From positions 1,736,001 to 1,800,000 of the forward strand of contig NZ_PGFG01000001.1 of the NCBI RefSeq assembly GCF_002797735.1: a stretch of 64,000 bases of DNA. Direction: 5' to 3'. The DNA comes from Thermoflavifilum aggregans (GTDB lineage Bacteria > Bacteroidota > Bacteroidia > Chitinophagales > Chitinophagaceae). Made by a program: the position numbers and the translations under genes. Below are positions 1 through 9,526 of the stretch, one piece after another (position 1 is the stretch's first letter; each line of letters opens with the position of its first letter). Below the pieces are notes generated by a model. It did not search any database and had not been told where the DNA came from. It saw only the letters and a list, made by a program, of their open reading frames with translations.

Positions 1-675
1 GTTCCGCAGGATGATGATATCATTTACGCTGCGCACAAAAGAAAGTGCTACCCAGTCGAGCTGTTGTTCAATAATAAAATCCAGATCCTGCAAATCCTTT
101 TCTGTCAGGCATGGGAGCGAACTTTTGGTATCAGGCAGATTGATGCCTTTTTTGGATGAAAGCACACCTCCAATGACGACTTTGGCTTTTACCAGATTAT
201 CGGAAGTAATTTCCACCACACGGGTTTCAATTTTGCCGTCATCAATAAGAATTTTATGTCCCACTTTCACATCCTTGTGAAAATCGGGATATGACACGTA
301 AATTTTCTCGCGGGTACCGATGCATTTTTCCGTAGTAAAGGTGAGGATATCACCAGGAGATACTTCAAGATAATTGTTTTCAATATCTCCGATACGTAGC
401 TTAGGCCCCTGCAGATCGGCCAGGATGGCAATATTGTAAGGTTCAGATTCATTGATGCGCCTGATATGGCGGATGACCTCCAGTTTGTCTTCATGGGTAC
501 CATGGGAAAAATTAAGCCGGAACACATTCACACCGGCTTTGACCAGTGCCAGCAGTTGATCATAGGAACTGCAGGCCGGCCCCACAGTAGCCACGATTTT
601 GGTTTTATGGGTGGAATGCTGTTTGGCAGCACGATGATCCATTTGTTTGTGGAGATACTTGGAGATATCAGACAT
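1..675 (-). CDS. pyk: Pyruvate kinase, N-terminal part (cut by window edge)
   Basis: Reading the minus strand from the ATG at 675 gives 225 in-frame residues running off the left edge, so the C-terminus is missing. Family motifs seen: TKIVATVGPACSS near residue 24, VFRLNFSHGTHED, ILADLQGPKLRIG and KGINLPDTK. These mark the phosphoenolpyruvate/ADP and metal site of the TIM barrel and the start of the B domain. The enzyme converts PEP and ADP to pyruvate and ATP in the cytosol. It lies 13 bases behind phosphofructokinase on the same strand, so the two glycolytic control enzymes are probably co-transcribed from the promoter upstream of pfkA. Identity is secure; only the left boundary is unknown. 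Confidence 0.95.
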   Translation of the reverse strand, partial: MSDISKYLHKQMDHRAAKQHSTHKTKIVATVGPACSSYDQLLALVKAGVNVFRLNFSHGTHEDKLEVIRHIRRINESEPYNIAILADLQGPKLRIGDIENNYLEVSPGDILTFTTEKCIGTREKIYVSYPDFHKDVKVGHKILIDDGKIETRVVEITSDNLVKAKVVIGGVLSSKKGINLPDTKSSLPCLTEKDLQDLDFIIEQQLDWVALSFVRSVNDIIILRN

Positions 676-688
676 GGTGTTCAATTTT

Positions 689-1672
689 TTAACTAGCTAA
701 AATGCGAATCATCTGAAACCATTCCGGGTCAATCCGGGGTGAGGCTTTTACAGCATTTTCCAACGGAGTGAATTGGATTTGATTATTTACCACACCCACC
801 ATACAATTGTGGTGCTTTCCTTCCATCAAAGCCAGCACTGCTGCATATCCCATTCGGCTGGCCAGGATGCGGTCCAAGCAGGTAGGCGCGCCTCCACGCT
901 GGATGTGACCCAGAATACAAACTCTTGTATCAAAATGTGGAAGCTGTTCCTTGATGACCCGTGCAACCTCATTAGCACCGCCAGATTGATCGCCTTCCGC
1001 CACCACAATGATATTGACCAGCTTTTTCCTTCGTTCATTAGCCTGCAACGCGTCAATGATATCCTGAATTCTGGTGGGCTGTTCTGGTAATAATACATGC
1101 TCGGCACCTGTTGCAATTCCACTATGCAAGGCTATATATCCGGCATCACGCCCCATCACTTCCACAATAAACAACCGATCATGTGCTTCGGCCGTATCGC
1201 GGATCTTGTCAATAGCACGCACAGCTGTATTCACGGCCGTATCAAAACCAATGGTATAATCCGTTCCATCAATATCTTTGTCAATGGTGCCAGGCAGGCC
1301 CATGCATGGTATATCAAACTCCTTACTAAACGTAAACGCTCCCTTGAATGTGCCATCACCGCCAATGACAATCAGTCCATCAATCTGATATTTTTTTAAT
1401 TGTTCGTATGCCCGCTGGCGACCTTCATATCCAAAAAATTCCTTGCAACGGGCGGTTTTCAAAATGGTGCCGCCCCGTTGGATGATGTTGGCTACCGAAC
1501 GGGAATCCATTTTCATAATTTCTCCGTTGATCAGCCCCCGGTAGCCATACATGACGCCATAAACGTTGAGCTGAAAATAATTTCCGGTTCTGACAATTGC
1601 CCGAATCGCCGCGTTCATGCCCGGTGCATCACCGCCGGAAGTGAGGACAGCTATATTCTTAACTTTACTCAT
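689..1672 (-). CDS. pfkA: 6-phosphofructokinase, ATP-dependent type
   Basis: 327 residues, usual length for bacterial PfkA. The ATG at 1672 (protein begins MSKVKNIAVLTSGGDAPG) is preferred over an upstream in-frame TTG at 1717, because that TTG overlaps a TAnnTTTG promoter box. Motifs: SGGDAPGMNAAIR, GGDGTFKGA, PGTIDKDIDGTDYTIGFDTA and EVMGRDAGY. Gly in GGDG and Gly before TID are the residues linked to ATP rather than pyrophosphate use in this family. The catalytic Asp of TID is present, but the next residue, normally Asn (TIDND), is Lys. It phosphorylates fructose 6-phosphate. First gene of a two-gene unit with pyk. Confidence 0.96.
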   Translation of the reverse strand: MSKVKNIAVLTSGGDAPGMNAAIRAIVRTGNYFQLNVYGVMYGYRGLINGEIMKMDSRSVANIIQRGGTILKTARCKEFFGYEGRQRAYEQLKKYQIDGLIVIGGDGTFKGAFTFSKEFDIPCMGLPGTIDKDIDGTDYTIGFDTAVNTAVRAIDKIRDTAEAHDRLFIVEVMGRDAGYIALHSGIATGAEHVLLPEQPTRIQDIIDALQANERRKKLVNIIVVAEGDQSGGANEVARVIKEQLPHFDTRVCILGHIQRGGAPTCLDRILASRMGYAAVLALMEGKHHNCMVGVVNNQIQFTPLENAVKASPRIDPEWFQMIRILAS

Positions 1673-1714
1673 ATCCTTGGTTTCAGGGTAAATGGGCTTC
1701 TTGCTAAAACGGCA

Positions 1715-1722
1715 CAAAATTA
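1715..1722 (-). promoter_or_regulatory. Bacteroidota -7 box upstream of pfkA
   Basis: The minus strand reads TAATTTTG, an exact TAnnTTTG match, about 43 bases before the pfkA ATG. No good -33 TTG was found at the expected 19-21 base spacing. The box overlaps the alternative upstream TTG start, which argues for the ATG at 1672. Confidence 0.45.
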
Positions 1723-1972
1723 GGGTTTTGCTTTTGTTTTCCTATATCCAATTGCAGGAATCCACTGAATATTGTACCGGCAAATAAATAAATTATTAAA
1801 AAACTTTAAACGATTGATGATTTGCCTTGAATCATTTCAACCTGCAAATCCTTTTTTATGCCGGTTTCGGATTTCATTTCACAGGCAGTTCCCCTTTAAA
1901 TCTTCCTTTCATGATCGTGTGAAAAAGCATAAAATGAAAGAGGTTTAATACATTTACCCGAATTCTGATCAG

Positions 1973-2875
1973 ATGCGCATTCTCCTGACAGGTGCAAATG
2001 GCTTGCTGGGTCAGCATATGCTTACCCATGTAGCTCCCGATACTCCGCACGAATGGATAGCCACCGGCAAGGGTACATGCCGGTTCCCTTGCAGGGAAGG
2101 TATCGTGTACGAGTCGCTCGACATCACCGATGCAGAAGCCGTAAAGGCCTTATGGGCTCGCTACAGGCCTGAGGCAGTCATTCATGCGGCTGCCATGACG
2201 CATGTGGATGCCTGCGAACAGCAAAAGGATGCATGCTGGAAAACCAATGTAGAAGGCACTTATCATCTGCTACAAGCTGCGCGGACTACCCAAAGTTTTT
2301 TCCTGTTTCTTTCCACTGATTTTATCTTCAATGGCGAAGCCGGCCCTTATGCCGAGAATGATTTGCCGGATCCGGTGAATTATTATGGTCTTTCCAAACT
2401 CTGCGCTGAGCAATTGGTGCGTTGCGCTGGTATTCCCTGGGCAATTGCCCGCACGGTACTGGTGTATGGGAATGTGGCAGGTCGGGAAAAGAGCAACATT
2501 GTCCGCTGGATCGTGCAGCAGCTGCAACAGGGGCATGTCGTTAGCATGGTGAATGATCAGTGGCGCACACCCACCTGGGCTGCCGATCTGGCTTCCGGTT
2601 GCTGGCAGATTCTGTCCCGACGGGCTCAGGGCGTTTTTCACCTATCAGGTCCGGATATGCTTACACCCTACCAAATGGCAATGGAAATTGCCAAAGTGTG
2701 GAACCTGCCAGCAGACTTGGTTCAACCCACCGATAGCCATACTTTCCGGCAACCAGCCCGACGGCCGTCGCGTACAGGGCTTATCATCCGGAAAGCCGTT
2801 CAGCAGCTTGCCTATCAGCCCCATACATTTGCTGAAAGCCTGCATATCATCCGCAAACAGCTGATACAAACATGA
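1973..2875 (+). CDS. dTDP-4-dehydrorhamnose reductase-like SDR (RmlD family)
   Basis: 300 residues, typical of the RmlD_sub_bind family. The N-terminus carries the Rossmann motif MRILLTGANGLLGQHM, and the catalytic Tyr-Lys pair is seen in YYGLSKLCAEQLV. The STDFIFNGEAGPYAE segment is the usual catalytic Ser/Thr region. Family members reduce dTDP-4-keto-L-rhamnose with NAD(P)H or act on related nucleotide sugars. The rest of the rml pathway is not nearby, so the exact substrate is open. It overlaps the next gene by four bases (ATGA), so the two are translationally coupled. A weak -7-like TACATTTA sits at 1949-1956. Confidence 0.85.
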   Translation: MRILLTGANGLLGQHMLTHVAPDTPHEWIATGKGTCRFPCREGIVYESLDITDAEAVKALWARYRPEAVIHAAAMTHVDACEQQKDACWKTNVEGTYHLLQAARTTQSFFLFLSTDFIFNGEAGPYAENDLPDPVNYYGLSKLCAEQLVRCAGIPWAIARTVLVYGNVAGREKSNIVRWIVQQLQQGHVVSMVNDQWRTPTWAADLASGCWQILSRRAQGVFHLSGPDMLTPYQMAMEIAKVWNLPADLVQPTDSHTFRQPARRPSRTGLIIRKAVQQLAYQPHTFAESLHIIRKQLIQT

Positions 2876-3486
2876 ATATTGAAAACATCATTTTTGATTT
2901 AGGCGGTGTATTGATTGACTGGAATCCGCGTTACCTGTACAGGAAAATCTTCTCTTCTGAGGATGAAATGGAACATTTTCTCCGGCACATCGCCACTTCC
3001 GAATGGAATGCTGAACAGGATGCAGGGCGATCGTTGAAGGAAGGAACCGAATGGCTTGTGCAACGGTTTCCCCAATACAAAGAAGCCATAGAGGCTTATT
3101 ATGGCCGATGGGAGGAAATGCTGAGGGGTGAAATAAAAGCCTCGGTGGACATATTTTATCGCCTGAAAGCTATGCGCACCTACCGGTTGTATGCACTCAC
3201 CAACTGGTCGGCTGAAACATTTATCATAGCCCGTCAGCGCTTTTCATTCCTGCAGGATTTTGACGGCATCGTAGTATCAGGCGAAGAAAAAACCCGAAAA
3301 CCTTTTCCGGAAATTTATCAGCGGCTGGCCCAACGCTTTCAGATACTACCCGAACGCAGCCTGTTCATTGATGATGTGCCCGAAAACATTGACGGCGCAA
3401 GGCAGGCAGGATTTCATACCTTGTTATTCATTTCGCCGCAAGCACTTGAGCAGGAACTCAAATCCATGGGCATTCTAAAGGGATAA
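2872..3486 (+). CDS. HAD-superfamily phosphatase (YihX-like)
   Basis: 204 residues. The N-terminal motif IIFDLGGVLIDWNPR contains the HAD nucleophile Asp. The Ser/Thr motif is in ALTNWS, the Lys in GEEKTRKPFPEIY and the acidic motif in FIDDVPENIDGAR. This pattern fits the YihX/HAD-IA-3 group that dephosphorylates small sugar phosphates such as alpha-glucose 1-phosphate; the substrate here is not known. The start overlaps the upstream SDR by four bases. The 3' end overlaps the convergent response-regulator gene by 12 bases. Confidence 0.88.
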   Translation: MNIENIIFDLGGVLIDWNPRYLYRKIFSSEDEMEHFLRHIATSEWNAEQDAGRSLKEGTEWLVQRFPQYKEAIEAYYGRWEEMLRGEIKASVDIFYRLKAMRTYRLYALTNWSAETFIIARQRFSFLQDFDGIVVSGEEKTRKPFPEIYQRLAQRFQILPERSLFIDDVPENIDGARQAGFHTLLFISPQALEQELKSMGILKG

Positions 3487-3870
3487 AGCCGCATCCTTGC
3501 TGAAAGGCTTGCTGAGAAAACGTTTTACTATTTCATGCTGCCTGATACGATCCAGGTCATAAGGATCAATCGTGCTGGATAGCATGACAATTTCACAATG
3601 TTCGCGGATGGATGCGGGCAACTTGCTGAAAGCATCGAGAAATTCAAAACCATCCATGCCGGGCATGCGGATGTCAAGCAAAATAATATCAGGAACAGAT
3701 TCGGGAGATGACTCATGAGATTGCAGATATTGTAAGGCTTCCTGACCGGATTCCAGAGATACTACCTGTTCACATACCTGAAGCTTTTTTAAACAGGATT
3801 CAGCCACGTATCGATCAATATAATTATCATCCACAATCATAATGAGATGATACTTGGCAACGGCATTCAT
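3475..3870 (-). CDS. Single-domain response regulator (CheY-like)
   Basis: 131 residues made only of a receiver domain. The acidic pair is D14-D15 (IMIVDDNYID), the phosphoacceptor is D66 in IILLDIRMPGMDGFEF, the switch Ser lies in VMLSST and the conserved Lys in FLSKPFS. There is no DNA-binding output domain, so it probably works by protein contact or in a phosphorelay. It starts inside the last codons of the histidine kinase gene (four-base overlap), making that kinase its likely partner. Its 3' end overlaps the convergent HAD gene. Confidence 0.93.
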   Translation of the reverse strand: MNAVAKYHLIMIVDDNYIDRYVAESCLKKLQVCEQVVSLESGQEALQYLQSHESSPESVPDIILLDIRMPGMDGFEFLDAFSKLPASIREHCEIVMLSSTIDPYDLDRIRQHEIVKRFLSKPFSKDAALSL

Positions 3871-6059
3871 GTAGTCACAAGGTTTTTCTGGTTAGGAATG
3901 GTTAATGTAAACCGGGTACCCACACCTGGCTCGGAATGGACAGTAATTTCGCCCTCCAGCTTATTCAGCATTTCTTTGACGATATACAGCCCCAGACCGG
4001 AACCCGGCACCTTACTGTTTGCCCGGTAAAACATTTCAAAAATACGACTTTGCACATTATGGTCAATACCCATTCCCTTGTCTTCAATTATCATGGTACA
4101 TTGCTGGTCATCTGCCCGTATCAAGAGAAAAACTTCATTTTTATTGCGTTCCGGATGTTTATGCAGGATGGCATTATATAGCAGCTTATGCAAAATAGTT
4201 TTGATGCGGTAGGTATCCGAATAAAATTCATCCGTTTGTTCGGCAAACTCAAAATGAATTTCCACTTCCCGCTGGTATATAGCAGGTATACTGTTGATGA
4301 CTTCTTTTACCAGTTCTGACCACACGATGGGTGATTTATTTACCGGCAATCTTGCATTGTTGGAATAATGCATCACATCGGTAATGAAATGATCCAGGCG
4401 TTTCAGGGATTCCCGGATCATGGCAAAATGATGCCGGTTGGCTTCCGGGTTGGTTTCTTCCTCGCATAATTGCACAATGCCCATCATGGAAGCAATAGGT
4501 GAGCGCAAATCATGCGATATGCTGTAAATAAAACGATCCAGCTCCTGATTTACTTTTTCAAGTTCACGATTTTGCTTTTCCAATAGTTTTTCTTTTTCAA
4601 TGCGGTCTGTTACATCCTGAGCAATGCCATAGATACGTTTAATTTCACCACTTCGTGTTTGCCCGAAATATCCTTTTACAAAAATTACCTTTTGCTTGCT
4701 GCCAACGGTGGTTTGATGATAAAAACTAAAATTTTTTCCCGATGCAATGGCCTTCTTCAGCAAACGTTTGACACGCATGCGATCTGCATCATCTATCAAT
4801 TCCATAAACCGTTTAAAGGTAATCTTTTCATCAGGCCGGCAACCATAAATCCGATACATTTCATCAGACCAGGTGATTCGATTATCCGCAAGGCTCCACT
4901 CCCAGTTTCCCAGATGTGCCAGCTGCTGGGCTTCACTGAGCAGATATTCCTTTCGCATGAGCTCCACCTGCATCTGCCGGAGATCTGTAATATCCTTACC
5001 CACCCAAAGCGTGGCAATAATTCGTCCATTGTTTACCAGCGGGCGTATGGCAAAATGTATTTGCCTCATCCCTGATGGTGTCTGCAATGAAATATCCGGC
5101 AAATTACATTCTTTGCCTGCCAGGGCCTGTTGATGGGCATCCATCAGTTGTTGCAAATGCCGGAAATCAGTAGTCTTAAACAACTGATGAAACTGCTGGG
5201 AAGATGATGCAGCACTGCTTATTCCCAGTATATATTGGCCATAACTGTTCAGATATGCGGCATAACCATTGGGCATCATACAACAAATTAAAACAGGAAC
5301 TTCCGACATCACCAAATCTTCCTCCACCAGATCCTTGGGTTGAAACAACTGATATTTTCTTAATGCTATAAAAGTGCAAATTATTGATATCGTCATGAAA
5401 CTTGATATAACAGGATAGCTAGGCGTGTGGAACAAAATGGGAATGACGAATTGCACAATGACTCCGGCAATTGCCGGCGTGCTCACTGCAATTGTAATCA
5501 GCAAAGCCTGTTTGAACTGCACCGGATGATATTTTACGGATCGGGTATAGCGGATCATTTGCCACGAGGCTATCATTACCAGCAGGGATATCCAGCTGAA
5601 CTGCAAGACAGAAACCCAGGGCTTGCTGATATCTTTTACCCAGCCCCAGGAAGGCACATAAGTAAATACATGCGGATATACATCCGTCTGATACAGACTC
5701 AACAGAAAAAATGAGGGCAAATACAATAAGACCAGCAGATAATGTGCCCGATGTTTTTGAAAGAAGCGCGTATAATACCAAACGAAATGCAGGCATAATG
5801 GGCCGATAAAGCTCCAGCCCATAGCAGTAAGCCGGTCAAAAAAGCTGGCCGTGGTTATATCTCCGCTGATATGAGTGAGTAAATCATTCAATTGCCAGAG
5901 TAAGCCCGCCAGCCCGAGTAATAAATACAACCTGACCAGCGAATTCTGCGGGAAACGGATGTAGATATAAAGGATTAACAAAAACCCTGTGAGAGATGAA
6001 AATGCAGTAGCCCAGAAACCAAATCCTTGCTGAAGATGAAATTGTAGATGTAGTTCCAT
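3867..6059 (-). CDS. Membrane histidine kinase: 7TM sensor, two PAS, HisKA, HATPase
   Basis: 730 residues. Residues 1-235 contain about seven hydrophobic segments resembling the HisK_N_7TM sensor module. A first PAS-like region covers about 250-355 and a second about 375-490 (HLGNWEWSLADNRITWSDE). The HisKA phosphoacceptor is H516 in YSISHDLRSP. The HATPase has an N-box at N629, G1 in EDKGMGID (about 659) and G2 in GSGLGLYIVKEM (about 686). It is an integral membrane sensor kinase; the signal is unknown. It is probably co-expressed with the overlapping single-domain response regulator. No target genes can be assigned. Confidence 0.93.
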   Translation of the reverse strand: MELHLQFHLQQGFGFWATAFSSLTGFLLILYIYIRFPQNSLVRLYLLLGLAGLLWQLNDLLTHISGDITTASFFDRLTAMGWSFIGPLCLHFVWYYTRFFQKHRAHYLLVLLYLPSFFLLSLYQTDVYPHVFTYVPSWGWVKDISKPWVSVLQFSWISLLVMIASWQMIRYTRSVKYHPVQFKQALLITIAVSTPAIAGVIVQFVIPILFHTPSYPVISSFMTISIICTFIALRKYQLFQPKDLVEEDLVMSEVPVLICCMMPNGYAAYLNSYGQYILGISSAASSSQQFHQLFKTTDFRHLQQLMDAHQQALAGKECNLPDISLQTPSGMRQIHFAIRPLVNNGRIIATLWVGKDITDLRQMQVELMRKEYLLSEAQQLAHLGNWEWSLADNRITWSDEMYRIYGCRPDEKITFKRFMELIDDADRMRVKRLLKKAIASGKNFSFYHQTTVGSKQKVIFVKGYFGQTRSGEIKRIYGIAQDVTDRIEKEKLLEKQNRELEKVNQELDRFIYSISHDLRSPIASMMGIVQLCEEETNPEANRHHFAMIRESLKRLDHFITDVMHYSNNARLPVNKSPIVWSELVKEVINSIPAIYQREVEIHFEFAEQTDEFYSDTYRIKTILHKLLYNAILHKHPERNKNEVFLLIRADDQQCTMIIEDKGMGIDHNVQSRIFEMFYRANSKVPGSGLGLYIVKEMLNKLEGEITVHSEPGVGTRFTLTIPNQKNLVTT

Positions 6060-6309
6060 ACGCTTTTAACCTAAATGATCAGGCTGAGATCTGTTTATCT
6101 GCGGCTAACAAGATACATGAAAACAAACCAGATTTGCAAGTAATTTTTGAGAAATGGTCGGGCTTACACTTTTTTATTCTGCACACAGGTTCCTGCCGGC
6201 CATTTACCATATATTTACATACGACTCTTTGCATGTTTTGGATGAAGCACATATTTTTGTTTTTGAACATTCTTCATTTAAACACTTATTCACCCATAAA
6301 CCAACAGAT
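6060..6309. other. Divergent intergenic region, kinase / GH3
   Basis: 250 bases between divergent genes, so it should hold both promoters. On the minus strand a TTG and TATCTTGT lie 21 bases apart near 6105-6130. On the plus strand a TATATTTA box lies near 6210. Both are imperfect. An in-frame ATG at 6154 would extend the GH3 protein by 52 residues, but that extension lacks signal-peptide character. Confidence 0.3.
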
Positions 6310-8742
6310 ATGCTTTACCCGAGTTCCTCTCTGCAATGGACTTACCCACTCGTTGTCCTAAAAAGTCGTTTCTTCCGCATTTGCCTGCTGTGGCTGATTT
6401 GTTGCTGTCCGTTGTATAGCTCAGCCCAGCAAAAATTAAACGCTTCAAACCTGAAAGAGATTGTGCACCACATGACGCTTGATGAAAAAGTGCATGTAGT
6501 AGTAGGAATGGGTATGTATTTGCCCCCTTCGGTGATGGAGCAACTCCGACATGCCATGCATGACAGTGGGGTGTTTCGCAATTTTCATCTGCCTCCAATG
6601 GATACCAATGCCCTGAAGATTCCCGAAAAAGTGCCTGGAGCGGCGGGACGTACGTATGCCAATACCCGATTCGACATCCCATCGCTCACGCTTTCCGATG
6701 GCCCGGCTGGAGTACGTATCAATCCTATCCGCAACAACGACAGCAGCCACACCTATTATGCTACAGCCTTTCCGATAGCTACTCTGCTGGCTTCCAGCTG
6801 GGACACGGGCTGTGTATATGCTGTGGGAAGGGCTATGGGCGATGAAGTGAAAAATTATGGCATTGACGTATTGCTGGGGCCAGGTATGAATATCCAGCGC
6901 AACCCGCTCTGCGGGCGCAATTTTGAATATTATTCCGAAGATCCGCTGATTACCGGAGAAATGGCGGCGGCTATGGTTTCAGGTATTCAATCCAATGGCG
7001 TTGGCACTTCGATCAAGCATTTTGCCTGCAACAACCAGGAAACCAACCGCAACTCCATTGACGTAGTAGTTAGTGAACGAGCCCTCCGGGAAATCTACTT
7101 GCGTGGTTTTGAAATTGCCGTCAAACAGGCACAACCCTGGACGGTGATGAGTTCATACAACAAAATCAATGGTACTTATACTTCCGAGCGGCATGATCTG
7201 CTCACCACCGTGTTGCGCGATGAATGGGGATTCAAGGGACTGGTGATGACCGACTGGTTTGGCGGGCACGACGCTGTGGCTCAGATGCAAGCCGGCAATG
7301 ATCTGCTGATGCCGGGAACACCCCTTCAGATGCAGGCTATCGAACAGGCTGTACGCGAAGGCAAGCTGGATACCAATGTGTTGAACCGCAACGTGGAAAA
7401 CGTGCTCCGGCTGGTATTGCATTCGCCCACTTTTCACCATGTACCTTATTCCAGCCATCCTGATCTGCAGGCTCACGCACGTGTTGCCCGTTGGGCAGCT
7501 ACGCAGGGCATGGTGCTGCTGAAAAATGAGGCTGATGCCTTGCCTGTCTCTCCGAAAAGGCATCGGGTAGCTTTATTCGGAACCTCAGCCTATCACTTGA
7601 TTCCAGGTGGAACTGGCAGCGGTACCGTGCATGCACTGTACACCATTTCACTGGCTCAGGGGCTCCGGGATGCCGGTTTTCAAACAGATGCATCCCTGCA
7701 AACAAAATATCAACAATACATTCAAACCCATAATCCGGCTCCGCGCAATCCTATGCACGCATTGTTCGGCGCTCCTCCCATCCCTGAAATGCCTGTATCA
7801 ACCGATGAGATCACACGGGCTGCTGCAGAAAATGATATTGCTATTCTCTCGATCGGACGGGAATCAGGCGAAGGTGCCGACCGCCACCTGAGGGACGATT
7901 ATGAATTATCGGATACGGAACAGGCGTTGATTTCCGATGTCTGCCGCGCCTTTCATGCAATGCATAAACCCGTTGTGGTAGTGTTGAACATTGGCGGCGT
8001 TATTGAAACGGCTTCCTGGCGCGACAAGCCAGATGCCATCCTGCTAGCCTGGCAGCCTGGTGAGGAAGGCGGACATGCCATCACAGATGTACTTACCGGA
8101 AAAGAAAATCCCTCCGGCCGGCTGGCCGTAACTTTCCCATTGCATTACAATGATGAACCTTCTGCTTCCAATTTTCCCGGTACACCTCCGGATAATCCGC
8201 AGCAGGTAGTCTATCAGGAAGGCATCTACGTGGGTTATCGTTATTTCAACAGCTTTCATGTACCTGTAGCTTATCCCTTCGGTTATGGTTTATCCTACAC
8301 CACGTTTCGGTACGATCATCTGCAACTGGCCAGCCATCCTGAGCAGGGCCGCTGGGAGCTTACGGTAACCGTTACCAACACGGGAAAAAGACCGGGTAGG
8401 GAAGTGGTGCAGCTGTACGTACATGCCCCTGCTGCCCGGCTGGATAAGCCGGAAGTGGAATTGAAAAAATTTGCCAAAACCCGGTTGCTGGCTCCCGGTC
8501 AATCACAAACCCTGCATTTTGTCCTTACACCGGCCGATCTGGCCTCTTTTGATCCTGCCCGTTCGGCATGGATTGCCGATGCAGGCACCTACAGCGTGTA
8601 TCTTGGAAAAAATGCCACAGCATATGTGGCTTCCACTACTTTCCAATTGCCAAAGGAAGTAGTTACAGAGCAAGTACATCGGGTACTTCAGCCCGAACAG
8701 CCAATTCAGGAGCTTCATCCTCCTGCCAGCAGCCAACAATAA
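6310..8742 (+). CDS. Secreted GH3 beta-glucosidase-type enzyme
   Basis: 810 residues from the ATG at 6310, chosen because it puts a signal peptide (RFFRICLLWLICCCPLYSSA, cut before QQ) near the start. The GH3 N-terminal barrel shows LSDGPAGVR, SIKHFACNNQE and the nucleophile D315 in LVMTDWFGGHD. The C-terminal alpha/beta sandwich follows (LLAWQPGEEGGHAITDVLTG), then a fibronectin III-like domain (WELTVTVTNTGKRPGREVVQLYV). There is no PA14 insertion. GH3 enzymes remove terminal beta-linked sugars from oligosaccharides; the exact linkage is not predictable. It is probably periplasmic and is followed by a clear terminator. Confidence 0.93.
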   Translation: MLYPSSSLQWTYPLVVLKSRFFRICLLWLICCCPLYSSAQQKLNASNLKEIVHHMTLDEKVHVVVGMGMYLPPSVMEQLRHAMHDSGVFRNFHLPPMDTNALKIPEKVPGAAGRTYANTRFDIPSLTLSDGPAGVRINPIRNNDSSHTYYATAFPIATLLASSWDTGCVYAVGRAMGDEVKNYGIDVLLGPGMNIQRNPLCGRNFEYYSEDPLITGEMAAAMVSGIQSNGVGTSIKHFACNNQETNRNSIDVVVSERALREIYLRGFEIAVKQAQPWTVMSSYNKINGTYTSERHDLLTTVLRDEWGFKGLVMTDWFGGHDAVAQMQAGNDLLMPGTPLQMQAIEQAVREGKLDTNVLNRNVENVLRLVLHSPTFHHVPYSSHPDLQAHARVARWAATQGMVLLKNEADALPVSPKRHRVALFGTSAYHLIPGGTGSGTVHALYTISLAQGLRDAGFQTDASLQTKYQQYIQTHNPAPRNPMHALFGAPPIPEMPVSTDEITRAAAENDIAILSIGRESGEGADRHLRDDYELSDTEQALISDVCRAFHAMHKPVVVVLNIGGVIETASWRDKPDAILLAWQPGEEGGHAITDVLTGKENPSGRLAVTFPLHYNDEPSASNFPGTPPDNPQQVVYQEGIYVGYRYFNSFHVPVAYPFGYGLSYTTFRYDHLQLASHPEQGRWELTVTVTNTGKRPGREVVQLYVHAPAARLDKPEVELKKFAKTRLLAPGQSQTLHFVLTPADLASFDPARSAWIADAGTYSVYLGKNATAYVASTTFQLPKEVVTEQVHRVLQPEQPIQELHPPASSQQ

Positions 8743-8761
8743 AGAGCTCATGGATATGGTA

Positions 8762-8793
8762 CCGGGCCGCTCTCATGTCAGGGCGGCCTTTTT
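8762..8793 (+). terminator. Rho-independent terminator after GH3 gene
   Basis: A GGCCGC / GCGGCC stem (8765-8770 with 8783-8788) is followed by a run of five T. It lies 20 bases after the GH3 stop codon. Confidence 0.8.
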
Positions 8794-8857
8794 ATTTATA
8801 ATCACAACTTGCAGATGCAGGCACGATTTGTTATCTTCCACTGCGAAAACATGGGTT

Positions 8858-9526
8858 ATGCGCAGCTCGCAGCCTGGTGCTTTTCATCGCATACCAATCA
8901 TCAACTGGATGATGAGCATGTTTTTTTTATGTTCAATTCCTGCCCATGCCCAGCAACCCACTCATCAATCCCAGTTGAAATATTGGACAGTAGTATGGGA
9001 TGGAGAATACCGGCCAGGCACAGAAACCGATGATACGATTTATTACAGCCCCCTGCGACCTTTAAAATGGAGCGATTTCACTGGTCAACCTCCGCCCGGT
9101 GCGCATCGCAATGCTGCCGTTACCTATAGCAGCTTTGGATTTACCGGTTCAGCTGTTTCGCATCATGATACACTGGAAATGCATTTGCAATTGCAGGTAT
9201 ATTTTGTAAAAAGTGCTTCCTACGTAATTCTTGCGGCCCTGCCCGGCCCCGATGCACTGACACATGAACAGCTGCATTTTGATTTAACGCGTATCAGCGC
9301 AGCTCATTTTCAGCAACTGGTGCTGGAAAATAAAAAAGATATTGCTCCCGAAGATGCCGATAGTTTTATTCAGTATGAGTATCTGGAGGCTTTTCGATAT
9401 ATGAATCACATTCAGGATCAGTTTGACAGCGAAACCAACCACGGAACAAATAAAGCCGAAGAAGCCAGATGGGCTTCATTTATACATCAGCAACTCCGTC
9501 TTATTTATCCGCAGTTAAATTTTTAA
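8858..9526 (+). CDS. Secreted DUF922-type protein with HExxH motif
   Basis: 222 residues from the ATG at 8858, giving a signal peptide ending in MMSMFFLCSIPAHA before QQ. The mature part contains LKWSDFTGQPP near its start and LTHEQLHFDLTRISAAHF further on, in which HEQLH is an HExxH zinc-binding pattern. These are features of the DUF922 (putative secreted Zn-dependent protease) family. Activity is unproven. An upstream start at 8750 would place the start inside the preceding terminator and is unlikely. The 3' end overlaps the convergent proline dehydrogenase gene by four bases. Confidence 0.8.
   Translation: MRSSQPGAFHRIPIINWMMSMFFLCSIPAHAQQPTHQSQLKYWTVVWDGEYRPGTETDDTIYYSPLRPLKWSDFTGQPPPGAHRNAAVTYSSFGFTGSAVSHHDTLEMHLQLQVYFVKSASYVILAALPGPDALTHEQLHFDLTRISAAHFQQLVLENKKDIAPEDADSFIQYEYLEAFRYMNHIQDQFDSETNHGTNKAEEARWASFIHQQLRLIYPQLNF

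Noticed and set aside
6154-6309. 52-residue N-terminal extension of the GH3 protein
   Set aside because: It would bury the signal peptide; the ATG at 6310 places the signal correctly.
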